A stretch of DNA of 13,381 bases from Corallococcus sp. (GTDB lineage: Bacteria; Bacillota; Clostridia; Christensenellales; CAG-314). The stretch lies in contig JAMPHX010000035.1 in the NCBI GenBank assembly GCA_023663205.1, forward strand, positions 1-13,381, read 5' to 3'. Shown one piece after another: positions 1 through 6,364 of this stretch; the first letter of the stretch is position 1, and each line of letters opens with the position of its first letter. The notes beneath the pieces were generated by a model. That model saw only the letters and a program-made list of their open reading frames with translations, had not been told where the DNA came from and did not search any database. The translations under genes and the position numbers were made by a program.

Positions 1-242
1 AAGTCTATTTGAGTATTTGTCGGTGGGTCAAGGTAAACAATTTTTAAAAACGTGTAAAGTTCGCTTAACGAGTTCGCTCCGAAAATAAGCGCAAGCAGCC
101 AATTGATAAAGGGCTTCAATATGTTGTTGCTAAGCGCATTGACGATAGCGGTAAACGCTCCGCCGACTATTACGCCGACCGCCATATCGAGGACGTTTCC
201 ACGAGTTATGAAATCCTTAAATTCTTTGAAAAACTTTTTCAT
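1..242 (-). CDS. mscL: Large-conductance mechanosensitive channel MscL, N-terminal part
   Basis: This is the first 80 codons of a minus-strand gene that runs off the left edge. The protein starts MKKFFKEFKDFITRGNVLDM and continues with AVGVIVGGAFTAIVNAL, which is the amphipathic N-terminus and first transmembrane helix of the MscL family. The segment NNILKPFINWLLALIFG follows, matching the end of TM1 and the start of the periplasm-facing loop. MscL is a homopentameric inner-membrane channel that opens under membrane tension to release solutes on osmotic downshock. The start is set by AAGGAG at 249-254, six bases before the ATG. An extended -10 promoter lies just upstream. The gene is monocistronic as far as can be seen. 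The second transmembrane helix and the cytoplasmic bundle lie outside the window. The family call is secure. Confidence 0.95.
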   Translation of the reverse strand, partial: MKKFFKEFKDFITRGNVLDMAVGVIVGGAFTAIVNALSNNILKPFINWLLALIFGANSLSELYTFLKIVYLDPPTNTQID

Positions 243-277
243 GGGTATCTCCTTATTGTATTTTATTTGTTTGTTAT

Positions 278-306
278 ATGATAGCATACAAATTATGTAA
301 AAACAA
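278..306 (-). promoter_or_regulatory. Predicted promoter of mscL
   Basis: Read on the minus strand, TTGTTT (301-306) and TATCAT (278-283) are separated by 17 bases. A TG one base before the -10 makes it an extended -10 element. Transcription would start near 271, giving a leader of about 30 bases before the mscL ATG at 242. Confidence 0.6.
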
Positions 307-448
307 GCAATTGTAATAAATTAAAGATAATCGCTCTGCAACGTAATGATTGAAAATGATATTTGTACAATATATTTTTTACTATGTTTGATATCCGTCT
401 TTGTAACCGATAAGCGGCAAACAAATCGTATTGTGCAATAAAATAATT

Positions 449-471
449 GCCGAGATTGCAATTATCTCGGC
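449..471 (-). terminator. Perfect 8-bp hairpin, probable terminator or insulator upstream of mscL
   Basis: GCCGAGAT (449-456) and ATCTCGGC (464-471) are perfect inverted repeats with a 7-base loop. On the minus strand the stem is followed by AATTATTTTATT, a broken U-rich tail. It would stop transcripts running from the epimerase gene toward mscL. The rest of 307-542 holds nothing else I can identify. The tail is not a clean T-run, so a protein-binding palindrome is the alternative. Confidence 0.45.
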
Positions 472-542
472 CGTTATAAATTTAAGTTAAGATATATTAA
501 AGAATGTGTATAGTATTTTATGTAAAATTTTGAAAATGGGTA

Positions 543-571
543 TTGACTTTTTCATTTGTAATTGATATAAT
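543..571 (+). promoter_or_regulatory. Strong promoter with no coding gene behind it
   Basis: TTGACT (543-548), a 17-base spacer and TATAAT (566-571), with TG at the extended -10 position (563-564). This is one of the best consensus promoters in the window. Predicted start is near 578. No plus-strand reading frame follows before the terminator at 630-657, so it most likely drives a small RNA. Confidence 0.75.
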
Positions 572-577
572 GCGGTT

Positions 578-658
578 GCGATTGGGGCAAAACCCCGATT
601 GATATTTTCTCTCCATTATAGTTATACGGAAAAAGGCTATCGGGTAATAGCCTTTTTT
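578..658 (+). ncRNA. Predicted orphan small RNA, about 80 nt
   Basis: The transcript is bounded by a consensus promoter and an intrinsic terminator. It would fold a 5' hairpin in which ATTGGGG (581-587) pairs with CCCCGAT (593-599), including one U-G pair, around a CAAAA loop. A 30-base linker follows that looks unstructured and contains a pyrimidine stretch, TTTTCTCTCC (605-614). The terminator stem of 11 pairs closes the RNA. The CTCC of the linker is complementary to Shine-Dalgarno GGAG, and the UUUU before it could pair with the A-runs after GGAG in several genes here. That is typical of Gram-positive small RNAs that block ribosome binding, but it is also low in information. The only ATG nearby (570-572) lies in the -10 box, so no peptide is encoded. 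I do not recognise a named RNA family. Confidence 0.55.
630..657. terminator. Bidirectional intrinsic terminator between the small RNA and the epimerase gene
   Basis: AAAAAGGCTAT (630-640) and ATAGCCTTTTT (647-657) form a perfect 11-bp stem with a 6-base loop. On the plus strand it ends in a T-rich run through 665. On the minus strand the A-run becomes the U-tail. The epimerase stop codon is only 9 bases away (667-669), so one element serves two convergent transcripts. Confidence 0.85.
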
Positions 659-666
659 CTTTTTGT

Positions 667-1722
667 TTAAATGTTAGTTGTAGTAATCCGCCTTTTGCGG
701 GACGGCTTTACAAACATATTTTTGCCTATACAAATTTTGCCGCTTTCCACAAACCAGTTTACGGTATCGGCTACTGTTTCCGCAAGCGGACGCGGATTGT
801 AACCCAGTTCTGTTTTGGTTGCGGTATTGTCAAATCTGTCGCCGCTTTGAAGAACTTTGAGCGAATATTTGGTAAACAGCGGCGTTTTGTGTTTTCTGCG
901 GTAGTGCAGTTCGCACAGCGGAGCAAACGCGGCTGCAACGCGTATAGGCAAAAATCTTTTCATTTGCCTGATACAGAGGATGTTGCTTGCGTAGTCCAAC
1001 AAGTTTTTGATAGTGGCAATTTGGTTTGTAACAAGGTAGCATTTGCCGCGCTTTCCCTTTTCAATCGCCGATACGATTGCCTGCGCAACGTCGCGCACGT
1101 CCACAAAGTCGTACTCTCCCTTTACCGCGGCGGGCAGTTTGCCTGCAACGTACTGTTTCAAAAGATTGTTGAGGTGGTTATCGGAAAAATCGTTTGGTCC
1201 AATTATTCCCGACGGTAATACTACGCAGGCGTTTAAATCGCGGGCGGCGCATTCCAAAACGTATTTTGTGGCGACGGCTTTGCTTTTGGCGTAGTTACCC
1301 GTAACTTTTGTTTCGTCAAATAACAGTTCTCCCCGTTTAAGCGCAAGCGGTTCGAGGGCGTGCACCGAACTTACGTGTACAAATTTGTCTGCATTGTGCC
1401 GTATGCACGCCTCAACTACATTGCGCGTGCCTTCGACATTTACATCGAATACGCGTTTGTCGTACTTTTCCGTAATGCTTATTATTGCGGCGGCGTGTAT
1501 AACGCAAATTTTTTCGGTTTGACTGTCGTAGGTTAAAAATTGTTCCAAAGAACTTGCATCGCGCGTATCTCCGTAGTAAATTTGCGCCATACCGCTTAGC
1601 ATATCGGCATTTTCTCCGCGCATAACAAATGCCCGTATCTGTTCTCCGCGAGCGTAGAGTAGTCGGATTAGGTTGTTTCCGAGGTGTCCCGCAGCGCCGG
1701 TGACACAATATATTGTTTTCAT
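667..1722 (-). CDS. NAD(P)-dependent epimerase/dehydratase (extended short-chain dehydrogenase)
   Basis: A 351-residue Rossmann-fold oxidoreductase. The nucleotide-binding motif TGAAGHLG is at residues 8-15, HAAA at 76-79 (structural NNAG-type position), the VSS serine region at 117-119, and the catalytic YAKSK (Tyr144, Lys148) follows. LPSGIIGP at 169-176 is the conserved segment of dihydroflavonol-reductase/3-beta-hydroxysteroid-dehydrogenase-like members. A substrate-binding C-terminal part follows. The enzyme is cytoplasmic and the exact substrate cannot be read from sequence; a nucleotide sugar or small carbonyl compound is likely. I chose the ATG at 1720-1722 because AGGAGG sits six bases upstream (1729-1734) and the protein then begins MKTIYCVTG, as expected. 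An upstream in-frame ATG adds nine residues without a binding site. It is transcribed divergently from the TetR-family gene, which may regulate it. Confidence 0.85.
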   Translation of the reverse strand: MKTIYCVTGAAGHLGNNLIRLLYARGEQIRAFVMRGENADMLSGMAQIYYGDTRDASSLEQFLTYDSQTEKICVIHAAAIISITEKYDKRVFDVNVEGTRNVVEACIRHNADKFVHVSSVHALEPLALKRGELLFDETKVTGNYAKSKAVATKYVLECAARDLNACVVLPSGIIGPNDFSDNHLNNLLKQYVAGKLPAAVKGEYDFVDVRDVAQAIVSAIEKGKRGKCYLVTNQIATIKNLLDYASNILCIRQMKRFLPIRVAAAFAPLCELHYRRKHKTPLFTKYSLKVLQSGDRFDNTATKTELGYNPRPLAETVADTVNWFVESGKICIGKNMFVKPSRKRRITTTNI

Positions 1723-1772
1723 ACAACACCTCCTATTTTTCGACATCAATATGAAAATTACTCAACATAGTG

Positions 1773-1801
1773 TTGGCTTTTTTACTTACTTATATTATAA
1801 T
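1773..1801 (+). promoter_or_regulatory. Promoter toward the TetR-family gene
   Basis: TTGGCT (1773-1778), 17 bases, TATAAT (1796-1801). Start is predicted near 1808, leaving a leader of about 140 bases before the regulator. Its -10 overlaps the -10 of the opposite-strand promoter, so the two compete for polymerase. Confidence 0.6.
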
Positions 1802-1822
1802 CAAAAAACTATCAAATGACTA
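1794..1822 (-). promoter_or_regulatory. Promoter toward the epimerase gene
   Basis: On the minus strand TAGTCA (1817-1822, four of six consensus bases), 17 bases, then TATAAT (1794-1799). It shares bases 1796-1799 with the plus-strand -10. The weak -35 suggests dependence on regulation. Confidence 0.5.
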
Positions 1823-1833
1823 TATACAGTTTT
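1805..1833. promoter_or_regulatory. Possible operator of the divergent TetR-family regulator
   Basis: AAAACT (1805-1810) and AGTTTT (1828-1833) are inverted repeats 17 bases apart. Inside lies ACTATATACAGT (1819-1830), a 12-base palindrome with one mismatched pair. The site overlaps the -35 of the minus promoter and the start of the plus transcript. A second, weaker inverted repeat, TTGTG-N7-CACAA (1875-1891), lies closer to the regulator gene. TetR-family proteins normally bind palindromes in their own divergent intergenic region, but which of these is used is a guess. Confidence 0.3.
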
Positions 1834-1950
1834 GCCTATATTACACAATTGCAATCACCGCAATGCAAAAATGTTTGTGTTTAGGTCACAACAGACAAAA
1901 TCACAGACAAACGTACACAATGGGCAAATGTGTCGTCAAAGGAGACAACT

Positions 1951-2511
1951 ATGGCAAAAAAGACCGATTACAGAGTAATTCTTACGCAAAAGATGTTTAA
2001 GACGGCGTTTTTTCAACTGATGAAAGAAAAATCGATACAGGAAATTACCATTCGCGAATTATGCTCTGTTGCAGGCGTAAACCGCGGGACGTTCTATTCG
2101 CACTACGAAGATATATATGATTTGTTGCACCGCATAGAGGACGAAATGTACAACGAATTTATCGAAGTGGTACAAAAGACATTGCTTGCTGCGCAAAGTA
2201 TGTCGGTGTTTTACACGGAGTTGTTCAAATTTTTTAAAAATAATTCCGAAATGTGTACTATGATGCTCAGCAGAAACAGCGACCAATTGTTTGTTCAAAA
2301 ACTACTGAATTACGGCGAGCAGTTGTTTGTATTGTTGTATCGTGACAAAATCGGCATAAACGAAAAATCTCTTAGGGCATACTACACATTTATTTCGGGC
2401 GGTTGCCTAAGCATTTTGCGCGTATGGGTAAATAACGGATTTTCCGAAAGCGTCGAAGAAATGAGCGGACTGCTTCAAATGATAATAGAAAAGGGCGTTT
2501 CGGAAATATAA
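1951..2511 (+). CDS. TetR/AcrR-family transcriptional regulator
   Basis: A 186-residue one-component regulator. The N-terminal DNA-binding domain includes the helix-turn-helix around residues 32-52, with ITIRELCSVAGVNRGTFYSH, the TetR signature in which GTFYSHY is the recognition helix. The C-terminal half (about 70-180), with AYYTFISGGCLSILRVWVNNGF, resembles the TetR_C_8-type ligand/dimerisation domain found in DhaS-like regulators. TetR-family proteins are usually dimeric repressors released by a small ligand; the ligand here is unknown. The ATG at 1951 is preferred because AAAGGAG (1938-1944) is six bases upstream. A GTG at 1930 is in frame but would place that site inside the gene. It is divergent from the epimerase gene and upstream of the glycosidase-galE unit, either of which could be its target. 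Confidence 0.88.
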   Translation: MAKKTDYRVILTQKMFKTAFFQLMKEKSIQEITIRELCSVAGVNRGTFYSHYEDIYDLLHRIEDEMYNEFIEVVQKTLLAAQSMSVFYTELFKFFKNNSEMCTMMLSRNSDQLFVQKLLNYGEQLFVLLYRDKIGINEKSLRAYYTFISGGCLSILRVWVNNGFSESVEEMSGLLQMIIEKGVSEI

Positions 2512-2522
2512 TCGGCAAAATG

Positions 2523-2549
2523 TTACGGCGAATTTTCGCCGTAATTTTT
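2523..2549 (+). terminator. Intrinsic terminator after the TetR-family gene
   Basis: TTACGGCGAA (2523-2532) and TTCGCCGTAA (2535-2544) are complementary, giving a stem of eight or nine pairs around a short AT loop, followed by TTTTT. It lies 12 bases after the stop codon and separates the regulator from the glycosidase unit. Confidence 0.85.
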
Positions 2550-2652
2550 GTTACGCGCGATATTTGCAAAAATGAAGCGCAAGGCAAAGGCGTGTTGTTA
2601 GTGTTTGATTTGCCACAAGCAGTAAAATTAAAAATTTACGCATATATGTCGT

Positions 2653-2691
2653 CGGTTTTGCATTTACAAAAACCGCTGCGTAAGATATAAT
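2653..2691 (+). promoter_or_regulatory. Promoter of the glycosidase-galE unit with an operator-like palindrome on the -35 box
   Basis: TTTACA (2663-2668), a 17-base spacer and TATAAT (2686-2691) predict transcription from about 2698. The -35 box lies inside a 23-base inverted repeat, CGGTTTT-N9-AAAACCG (2653-2675), with perfect 7-base arms. A second pair of arms, TTACG(C) near 2637 and GCGTAA (2678-2683), extends the symmetry. Because it sits upstream of the start site it should act as DNA rather than RNA, as a repressor site that would cover the -35. Regulation by sugar availability is plausible for these genes, but the binding protein is not identifiable. Confidence 0.55.
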
Positions 2692-2707
2692 TAGTACAGT
2701 AAATATT

Positions 2708-2774
2708 TTTGCAATACGGACAATGCCGTTTGTGCCGTCGGTGCGTAGACGGTTGCTGTTTGTCCGTACGCAAA
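2708..2774 (+). promoter_or_regulatory. Long leader hairpin immediately before the glycosidase ribosome binding site
   Basis: In the predicted 5' leader TACGGACAA (2715-2723) pairs perfectly with TTGTCCGTA (2760-2768). TTTGC (2708-2712) pairs with GCAAA (2770-2774) across a small AA/C internal loop, giving about 14 pairs. Inside is a second stem, CCGTC (2735-2739) with GACGG (2748-2752). The structure ends five bases before GGAG (2780-2783). It could control translation or mRNA stability. It has no U-tail, so it is not a terminator, and I recognise no known riboswitch class. Confidence 0.5.
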
Positions 2775-2788
2775 TCTTTGGAGAAAAA

Positions 2789-5197
2789 ATGGAATTTACC
2801 CAACAAGCCGTCGAAATACTCGGACAACTTACTTTGGAAGAGAAAATAGCGCTGCAAACCGGCAAAGACTTTTGGCAGACAGTGGAAATACCGCGTGTAG
2901 GTTTGCCCTCTGTCGTTATGTCAGACGGTCCGCACGGTCTGCGCAAAGAGCAGCAAAAGGACTATTTGGGTATAGGCAAAAATATCCCTGCCGTATGTAT
3001 GCCTACCGCAAGCAAATTGGCGTGCAGTTTCGACAGGTCGCTAATACGTCTTGTAGGTCACGCTCTTGCAGAGGTGTGCCGCAGTCAAGGGGTAGACGTT
3101 TTGTTGGGTCCCGGTGTCAATGTCAAACGCAATGCGCGCGGCGGCAGAAACTTCGAGTATTTTTCGGAGGACCCGTATCTTACCGGCGAACTTGCGGTGC
3201 AGTATGTCAAAGGCGTACAGAACCAAGGCGTAGGCACATCGCTCAAACACTTTGCCGTCAATTCTCAGGAACTCGGGCGCATGGTGTCCGACAGTTGCGT
3301 CGATAGGCGCGCCTTGCACGAAATATATCTTGCTCCCTTTGAAAAGGTCGTAACAAAAGCCCATCCTTGGACGGTGATGTGTTCGTACAACAAAGTAAAC
3401 GGCGTTTACGCTTCCGAAAACAAATGGCTTCTAACCGATAAACTTCGTAAGCAGTGGGGTTTTGCGGGGCTGACTGTTTCCGATTGGGGTGCGGTAAACG
3501 ACCGCGCAAAAGGCATTGCCGCCGGACTCGATTTGCAAATGCCGCATGGAGATACTCAGTCGGTCAAAGATGCTCTTGCAAACGGCACTCTGCAAGAACG
3601 GGAACTCGACGCAAGCGTTCTGAGAATAATAGAACTTGCGCTTAAAGCCTCTCAAAGAAAACCGTTGGAAATCAGTTATAGACGCCAACACGAAATTGCA
3701 GCCAAAGCGTCTGCCGAAAGCACGGTATTGCTCAAAAATGTTTGCGGTATCTTGCCGCTCAAAAAAGTAAAAAAACTTGCCGTAATAGGCGCGTTTGCCA
3801 AGACTCCGCATTTTCAAGGCGGAGGAAGTTCCGAAGTCAACCCCACCAACGTAACGTCTCTTACCGATGCATTGGACAAACGCAAAGTGCGGTATACGTA
3901 CGCAGACGGTTATTCTTTCAAAGACGAACCCGCGCCCGCACTGCTCAAACAGGCAACCGACATTGCGGCAAAATCCGACCTTGTAATACTTGTTGTGGGC
4001 GATTACAAAAACAGCGAATGCGAAGGGTATGACAGACAGTCGCTCAAACTTCCGCAAAGCCATCTCGATTTGATATATGCCGTAACTTCCGCAAATGCAA
4101 ATGTTGTTGCCGTGTTGCAGTGCGGTGCTCCGGTAGAAACTAAATGGAGCAACTCGGTACGTGCGCTTGTATTGGATTATCTCGGAGGGCAAGCCGAGGG
4201 CGAAGCAATTGCTCGCGTGCTGTACGGTGAGGTCAATCCCTCGGGCAGACTTGCCGAAACATGGCCTATCGAGTGTTCCGACCAACCTTCGGAAGGGTGT
4301 TTTTCCGACGATGCAAAACGCGCGTTGTACAAGGAAAGCATATTTGTGGGTTACAGATACTATGACACGGCAAAGGTCGATGTAGCGTATCCGTTTGGGT
4401 ACGGACTGTCGTACACGCAGTTTAAATACAGCAATGCGCGTTTGTCCGCACCGACGTCGGTATCGGGCAAAGTAACCGTATCGGTAGACGTCACAAACAC
4501 AGGCGAGTATGACGGCAAAGAGGTTGTACAAATTTACGTCCGACACCTTGACAACAAGTACTACCATGCGGACAAAGAACTCAAAGGTTTTGCCAAAGCG
4601 GAAATAGGCAAAGGGCAAACTCAAACCGTAACGGTAGATTTGGACGCGTCGAGTTTTGCTTACTTCAACGTGGCGTCCGACAGTTTTGTTACCGACGGCG
4701 GAAGATACGAAATAATTGTGGCAAAAGACGTTTCCACGCCGCTCTTTACGTTGCCGTTTGTAATCAAAAAAATTAACGTCAGCCGCGATTTGAGTAAACG
4801 TCATCCTGCATATTACGGCGTGGACGAACACTTTGCGCCCACCGACGGACAGTTTGAAAGACTGTACTGTCCGCTTCCCGATTACACGCGGTCAAAAAAA
4901 CAGATGCACACCGTCAACAGTACTTTCAACGACGTAAAAGACAGATTTTTGGGTAAAGTGCTAAACAAAGCGGTGTACAAAATTTTGGGAAACAGCAGTG
5001 ATATGGTAACAAAATCCATAGGCGATTCGCCGCTTCGCGTTGCCGCTATGCAAGAGGGCATAGATATCGTTGCCGTAGAGGGTTTGGTTGAAGCAATTAA
5101 CGGCAAAGTTATCAAAGGACTCAAAAAGGCGTACAAACGGTATAAACTCAACAAAAAACAGAATAATACAAATATAAAACAAAGCGAGGAAAAGTAA
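2789..5197 (+). CDS. Glycoside hydrolase family 3, beta-glucosidase-like, cytoplasmic
   Basis: An 802-residue enzyme that hydrolyses terminal beta-linked sugars by a retaining mechanism. The N-terminal barrel domain (about 1-290) has SDGPHG at 45-50, GRNFEYFSEDP at 119-129, KHF at 153-155 and the nucleophile motif TVSDWGAV with Asp232. The second alpha/beta domain (about 310-520) carries the EGYDRQSLKLP segment at 412-422, near the usual acid/base position. A fibronectin-III-like domain follows (about 560-650). The tail from about 680, with DSPLR and a late AINGK, is the C-terminal extension I associate with Clostridia-type family 3 enzymes. No signal peptide is present, so imported oligosaccharides or glycosides are the likely substrates. 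The start at 2789 has GGAG five bases upstream; an in-frame ATG at 2723 lies inside the leader hairpin. The stop codon directly abuts the galE ATG, so the two are co-transcribed. Confidence 0.92.
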   Translation: MEFTQQAVEILGQLTLEEKIALQTGKDFWQTVEIPRVGLPSVVMSDGPHGLRKEQQKDYLGIGKNIPAVCMPTASKLACSFDRSLIRLVGHALAEVCRSQGVDVLLGPGVNVKRNARGGRNFEYFSEDPYLTGELAVQYVKGVQNQGVGTSLKHFAVNSQELGRMVSDSCVDRRALHEIYLAPFEKVVTKAHPWTVMCSYNKVNGVYASENKWLLTDKLRKQWGFAGLTVSDWGAVNDRAKGIAAGLDLQMPHGDTQSVKDALANGTLQERELDASVLRIIELALKASQRKPLEISYRRQHEIAAKASAESTVLLKNVCGILPLKKVKKLAVIGAFAKTPHFQGGGSSEVNPTNVTSLTDALDKRKVRYTYADGYSFKDEPAPALLKQATDIAAKSDLVILVVGDYKNSECEGYDRQSLKLPQSHLDLIYAVTSANANVVAVLQCGAPVETKWSNSVRALVLDYLGGQAEGEAIARVLYGEVNPSGRLAETWPIECSDQPSEGCFSDDAKRALYKESIFVGYRYYDTAKVDVAYPFGYGLSYTQFKYSNARLSAPTSVSGKVTVSVDVTNTGEYDGKEVVQIYVRHLDNKYYHADKELKGFAKAEIGKGQTQTVTVDLDASSFAYFNVASDSFVTDGGRYEIIVAKDVSTPLFTLPFVIKKINVSRDLSKRHPAYYGVDEHFAPTDGQFERLYCPLPDYTRSKKQMHTVNSTFNDVKDRFLGKVLNKAVYKILGNSSDMVTKSIGDSPLRVAAMQEGIDIVAVEGLVEAINGKVIKGLKKAYKRYKLNKKQNNTNIKQSEEK

Positions 5198-6220
5198 ATG
5201 GCAAAATGTATTTTGGTGACGGGCGGAGCAGGTTACATAGGCAGTCACACCTGCGTTCAACTGCTTGAAAAAGGCTATGACGTGATAGTAGTCGATAACT
5301 ATTGCAACAGCAGTCCCGTATGTTTGGAGCGTGTTGAAAAAATCACAAACAAAAGCGTCAAACGGTATGACGCCGATATTCGCAATTGGGCTGCATTGGA
5401 CGCTATATTTTCCTTGCACGACGTGTACGCCGTAATTCACTTTGCGGGGCTCAAAGCGGTAGGCGAAAGCGTTGCCAACCCCATAGAGTATTACGATAAC
5501 AACGTCAACGGTACGCTTGTTTTGCTGGACGTAATGAAGAAGCACTCTTGCAAAAACATTATATTTTCTTCCAGCGCAACGGTTTACGGAGTTCCGGAAA
5601 GGCTGCCCTTGGACGAAACATGCCGACTTGCGCCCACAAACCCGTACGGCAACACCAAGTTGGCAATAGAAACGATATTGCGCGATTTGTATGTTTCCGA
5701 TAAGGAATGGCGCGTGGTTCTACTCAGATATTTCAATCCCGTAGGCGCGCATTCCAGCGGACTTATCGGCGAAGACCCCAACGGTATCCCTAACAATCTT
5801 ACTCCGTACATTGCACAGGTGGCTTGCGGCAGACTGCCGTACCTACGCGTATACGGTAACGACTACAATACTCCCGACGGCACGGGCGTGCGAGATTACA
5901 TTCATATAGAGGACCTTGCAAGCGGACATATCGACGCGCTTGAAAAGTTGACCCAATCGGGAGTTTACGTTTACAACCTCGGTACGGGCAAGGGGTATTC
6001 GGTGTTGGATGTTTTGCACGCCTTTGAAAAGGCTTGCGGCAAAACCATTCCGTACAAAATCGAACCGCGCCGCGCAGGCGATATAGATGCGTGTTACGCC
6101 GACCCTTCCAAGGCAAATGCTCAACTTGGATGGAAAGCCGAGCACGGCATAGACGAAATGTGCAGCAGTCTGTGGAAATGGCAAACGCTCAACCCGATGG
6201 GGTTCAAAAGCAATACGTAA
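5198..6220 (+). CDS. galE: UDP-glucose 4-epimerase
   Basis: A 340-residue extended short-chain dehydrogenase that interconverts UDP-glucose and UDP-galactose with tightly bound NAD. The NAD-binding motif TGGAGYIGSH is at 8-17, HFAGLKAVGES at 81-91, SSSATVYG at 124-131, and the catalytic pair is Tyr150/Lys154 in PYGNTK. LRYFNPVGAH and the later GTGVRDYIH and LGTGKGYSVL segments are all characteristic of GalE. Length matches the family. GAGGA (5186-5190) in the end of the preceding gene is seven bases before the ATG and the two genes touch without a gap. Pairing with a family 3 glycosidase suggests use of sugars released in the cytoplasm, or supply of UDP-galactose for surface polysaccharide. 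No galK or galT is in the window. Confidence 0.96.
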   Translation: MAKCILVTGGAGYIGSHTCVQLLEKGYDVIVVDNYCNSSPVCLERVEKITNKSVKRYDADIRNWAALDAIFSLHDVYAVIHFAGLKAVGESVANPIEYYDNNVNGTLVLLDVMKKHSCKNIIFSSSATVYGVPERLPLDETCRLAPTNPYGNTKLAIETILRDLYVSDKEWRVVLLRYFNPVGAHSSGLIGEDPNGIPNNLTPYIAQVACGRLPYLRVYGNDYNTPDGTGVRDYIHIEDLASGHIDALEKLTQSGVYVYNLGTGKGYSVLDVLHAFEKACGKTIPYKIEPRRAGDIDACYADPSKANAQLGWKAEHGIDEMCSSLWKWQTLNPMGFKSNT

Positions 6221-6225
6221 TTTTT

Positions 6226-6252
6226 TAGCGCCGCAGTTTTGCGGCGCTATTT
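6226..6252 (+). terminator. Intrinsic terminator after galE
   Basis: TAGCGCCGCA (6226-6235) and TGCGGCGCTA (6240-6249) form a perfect 10-bp GC-rich stem with a GTTT loop. The following T-tract is short (TTT), so termination may be incomplete or Rho-assisted. The remainder up to 6329 holds nothing recognisable. Confidence 0.75.
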
Positions 6253-6329
6253 GCTGCAAAAGATAACTGCCCGTTTGTGTTTTGTAAAATTTCTATTGCA
6301 TTTTGTTTCCGTGCGGTCGGCGTTTTGCG

Positions 6330-6358
6330 TTGACCGAAATTGACTAATTGTGTATACT
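6330..6358 (+). promoter_or_regulatory. Promoter of tilS-hpt, predicting a leaderless transcript
   Basis: TTGACC (6330-6335), a 17-base spacer and TATACT (6353-6358). The usual distance from the -10 puts the transcription start at about 6364-6366, exactly at the tilS ATG (6365-6367). No Shine-Dalgarno sequence lies before that ATG. Confidence 0.65.
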
Positions 6359-6364
6359 GTAAGA

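Noticed and set aside
103..300. 65-codon plus-strand open frame near the left edge
   Set aside because: It is antisense to mscL, whose minus-strand frame has the family sequence and a ribosome binding site.
1723..1749. N-terminal extension of the epimerase to an upstream ATG
   Set aside because: It adds nine residues that would include the AGGAGG site; the ATG at 1722 is correctly spaced from it and gives the usual beta-strand start.
1930..1950. GTG start for the TetR-family regulator
   Set aside because: It has no upstream Shine-Dalgarno, while AAAGGAG is perfectly placed for the ATG at 1951.
2723..2788. Upstream in-frame ATG for the glycosidase
   Set aside because: No ribosome binding site, located inside the leader hairpin, and the extra residues are unlike family 3 N-termini.
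3431..4831. 466-codon minus-strand open frame opposite the glycosidase gene
   Set aside because: It lies entirely antisense to a clear family 3 glycoside hydrolase, has no recognisable motif, and is the kind of frame that codon bias produces on the opposite strand.
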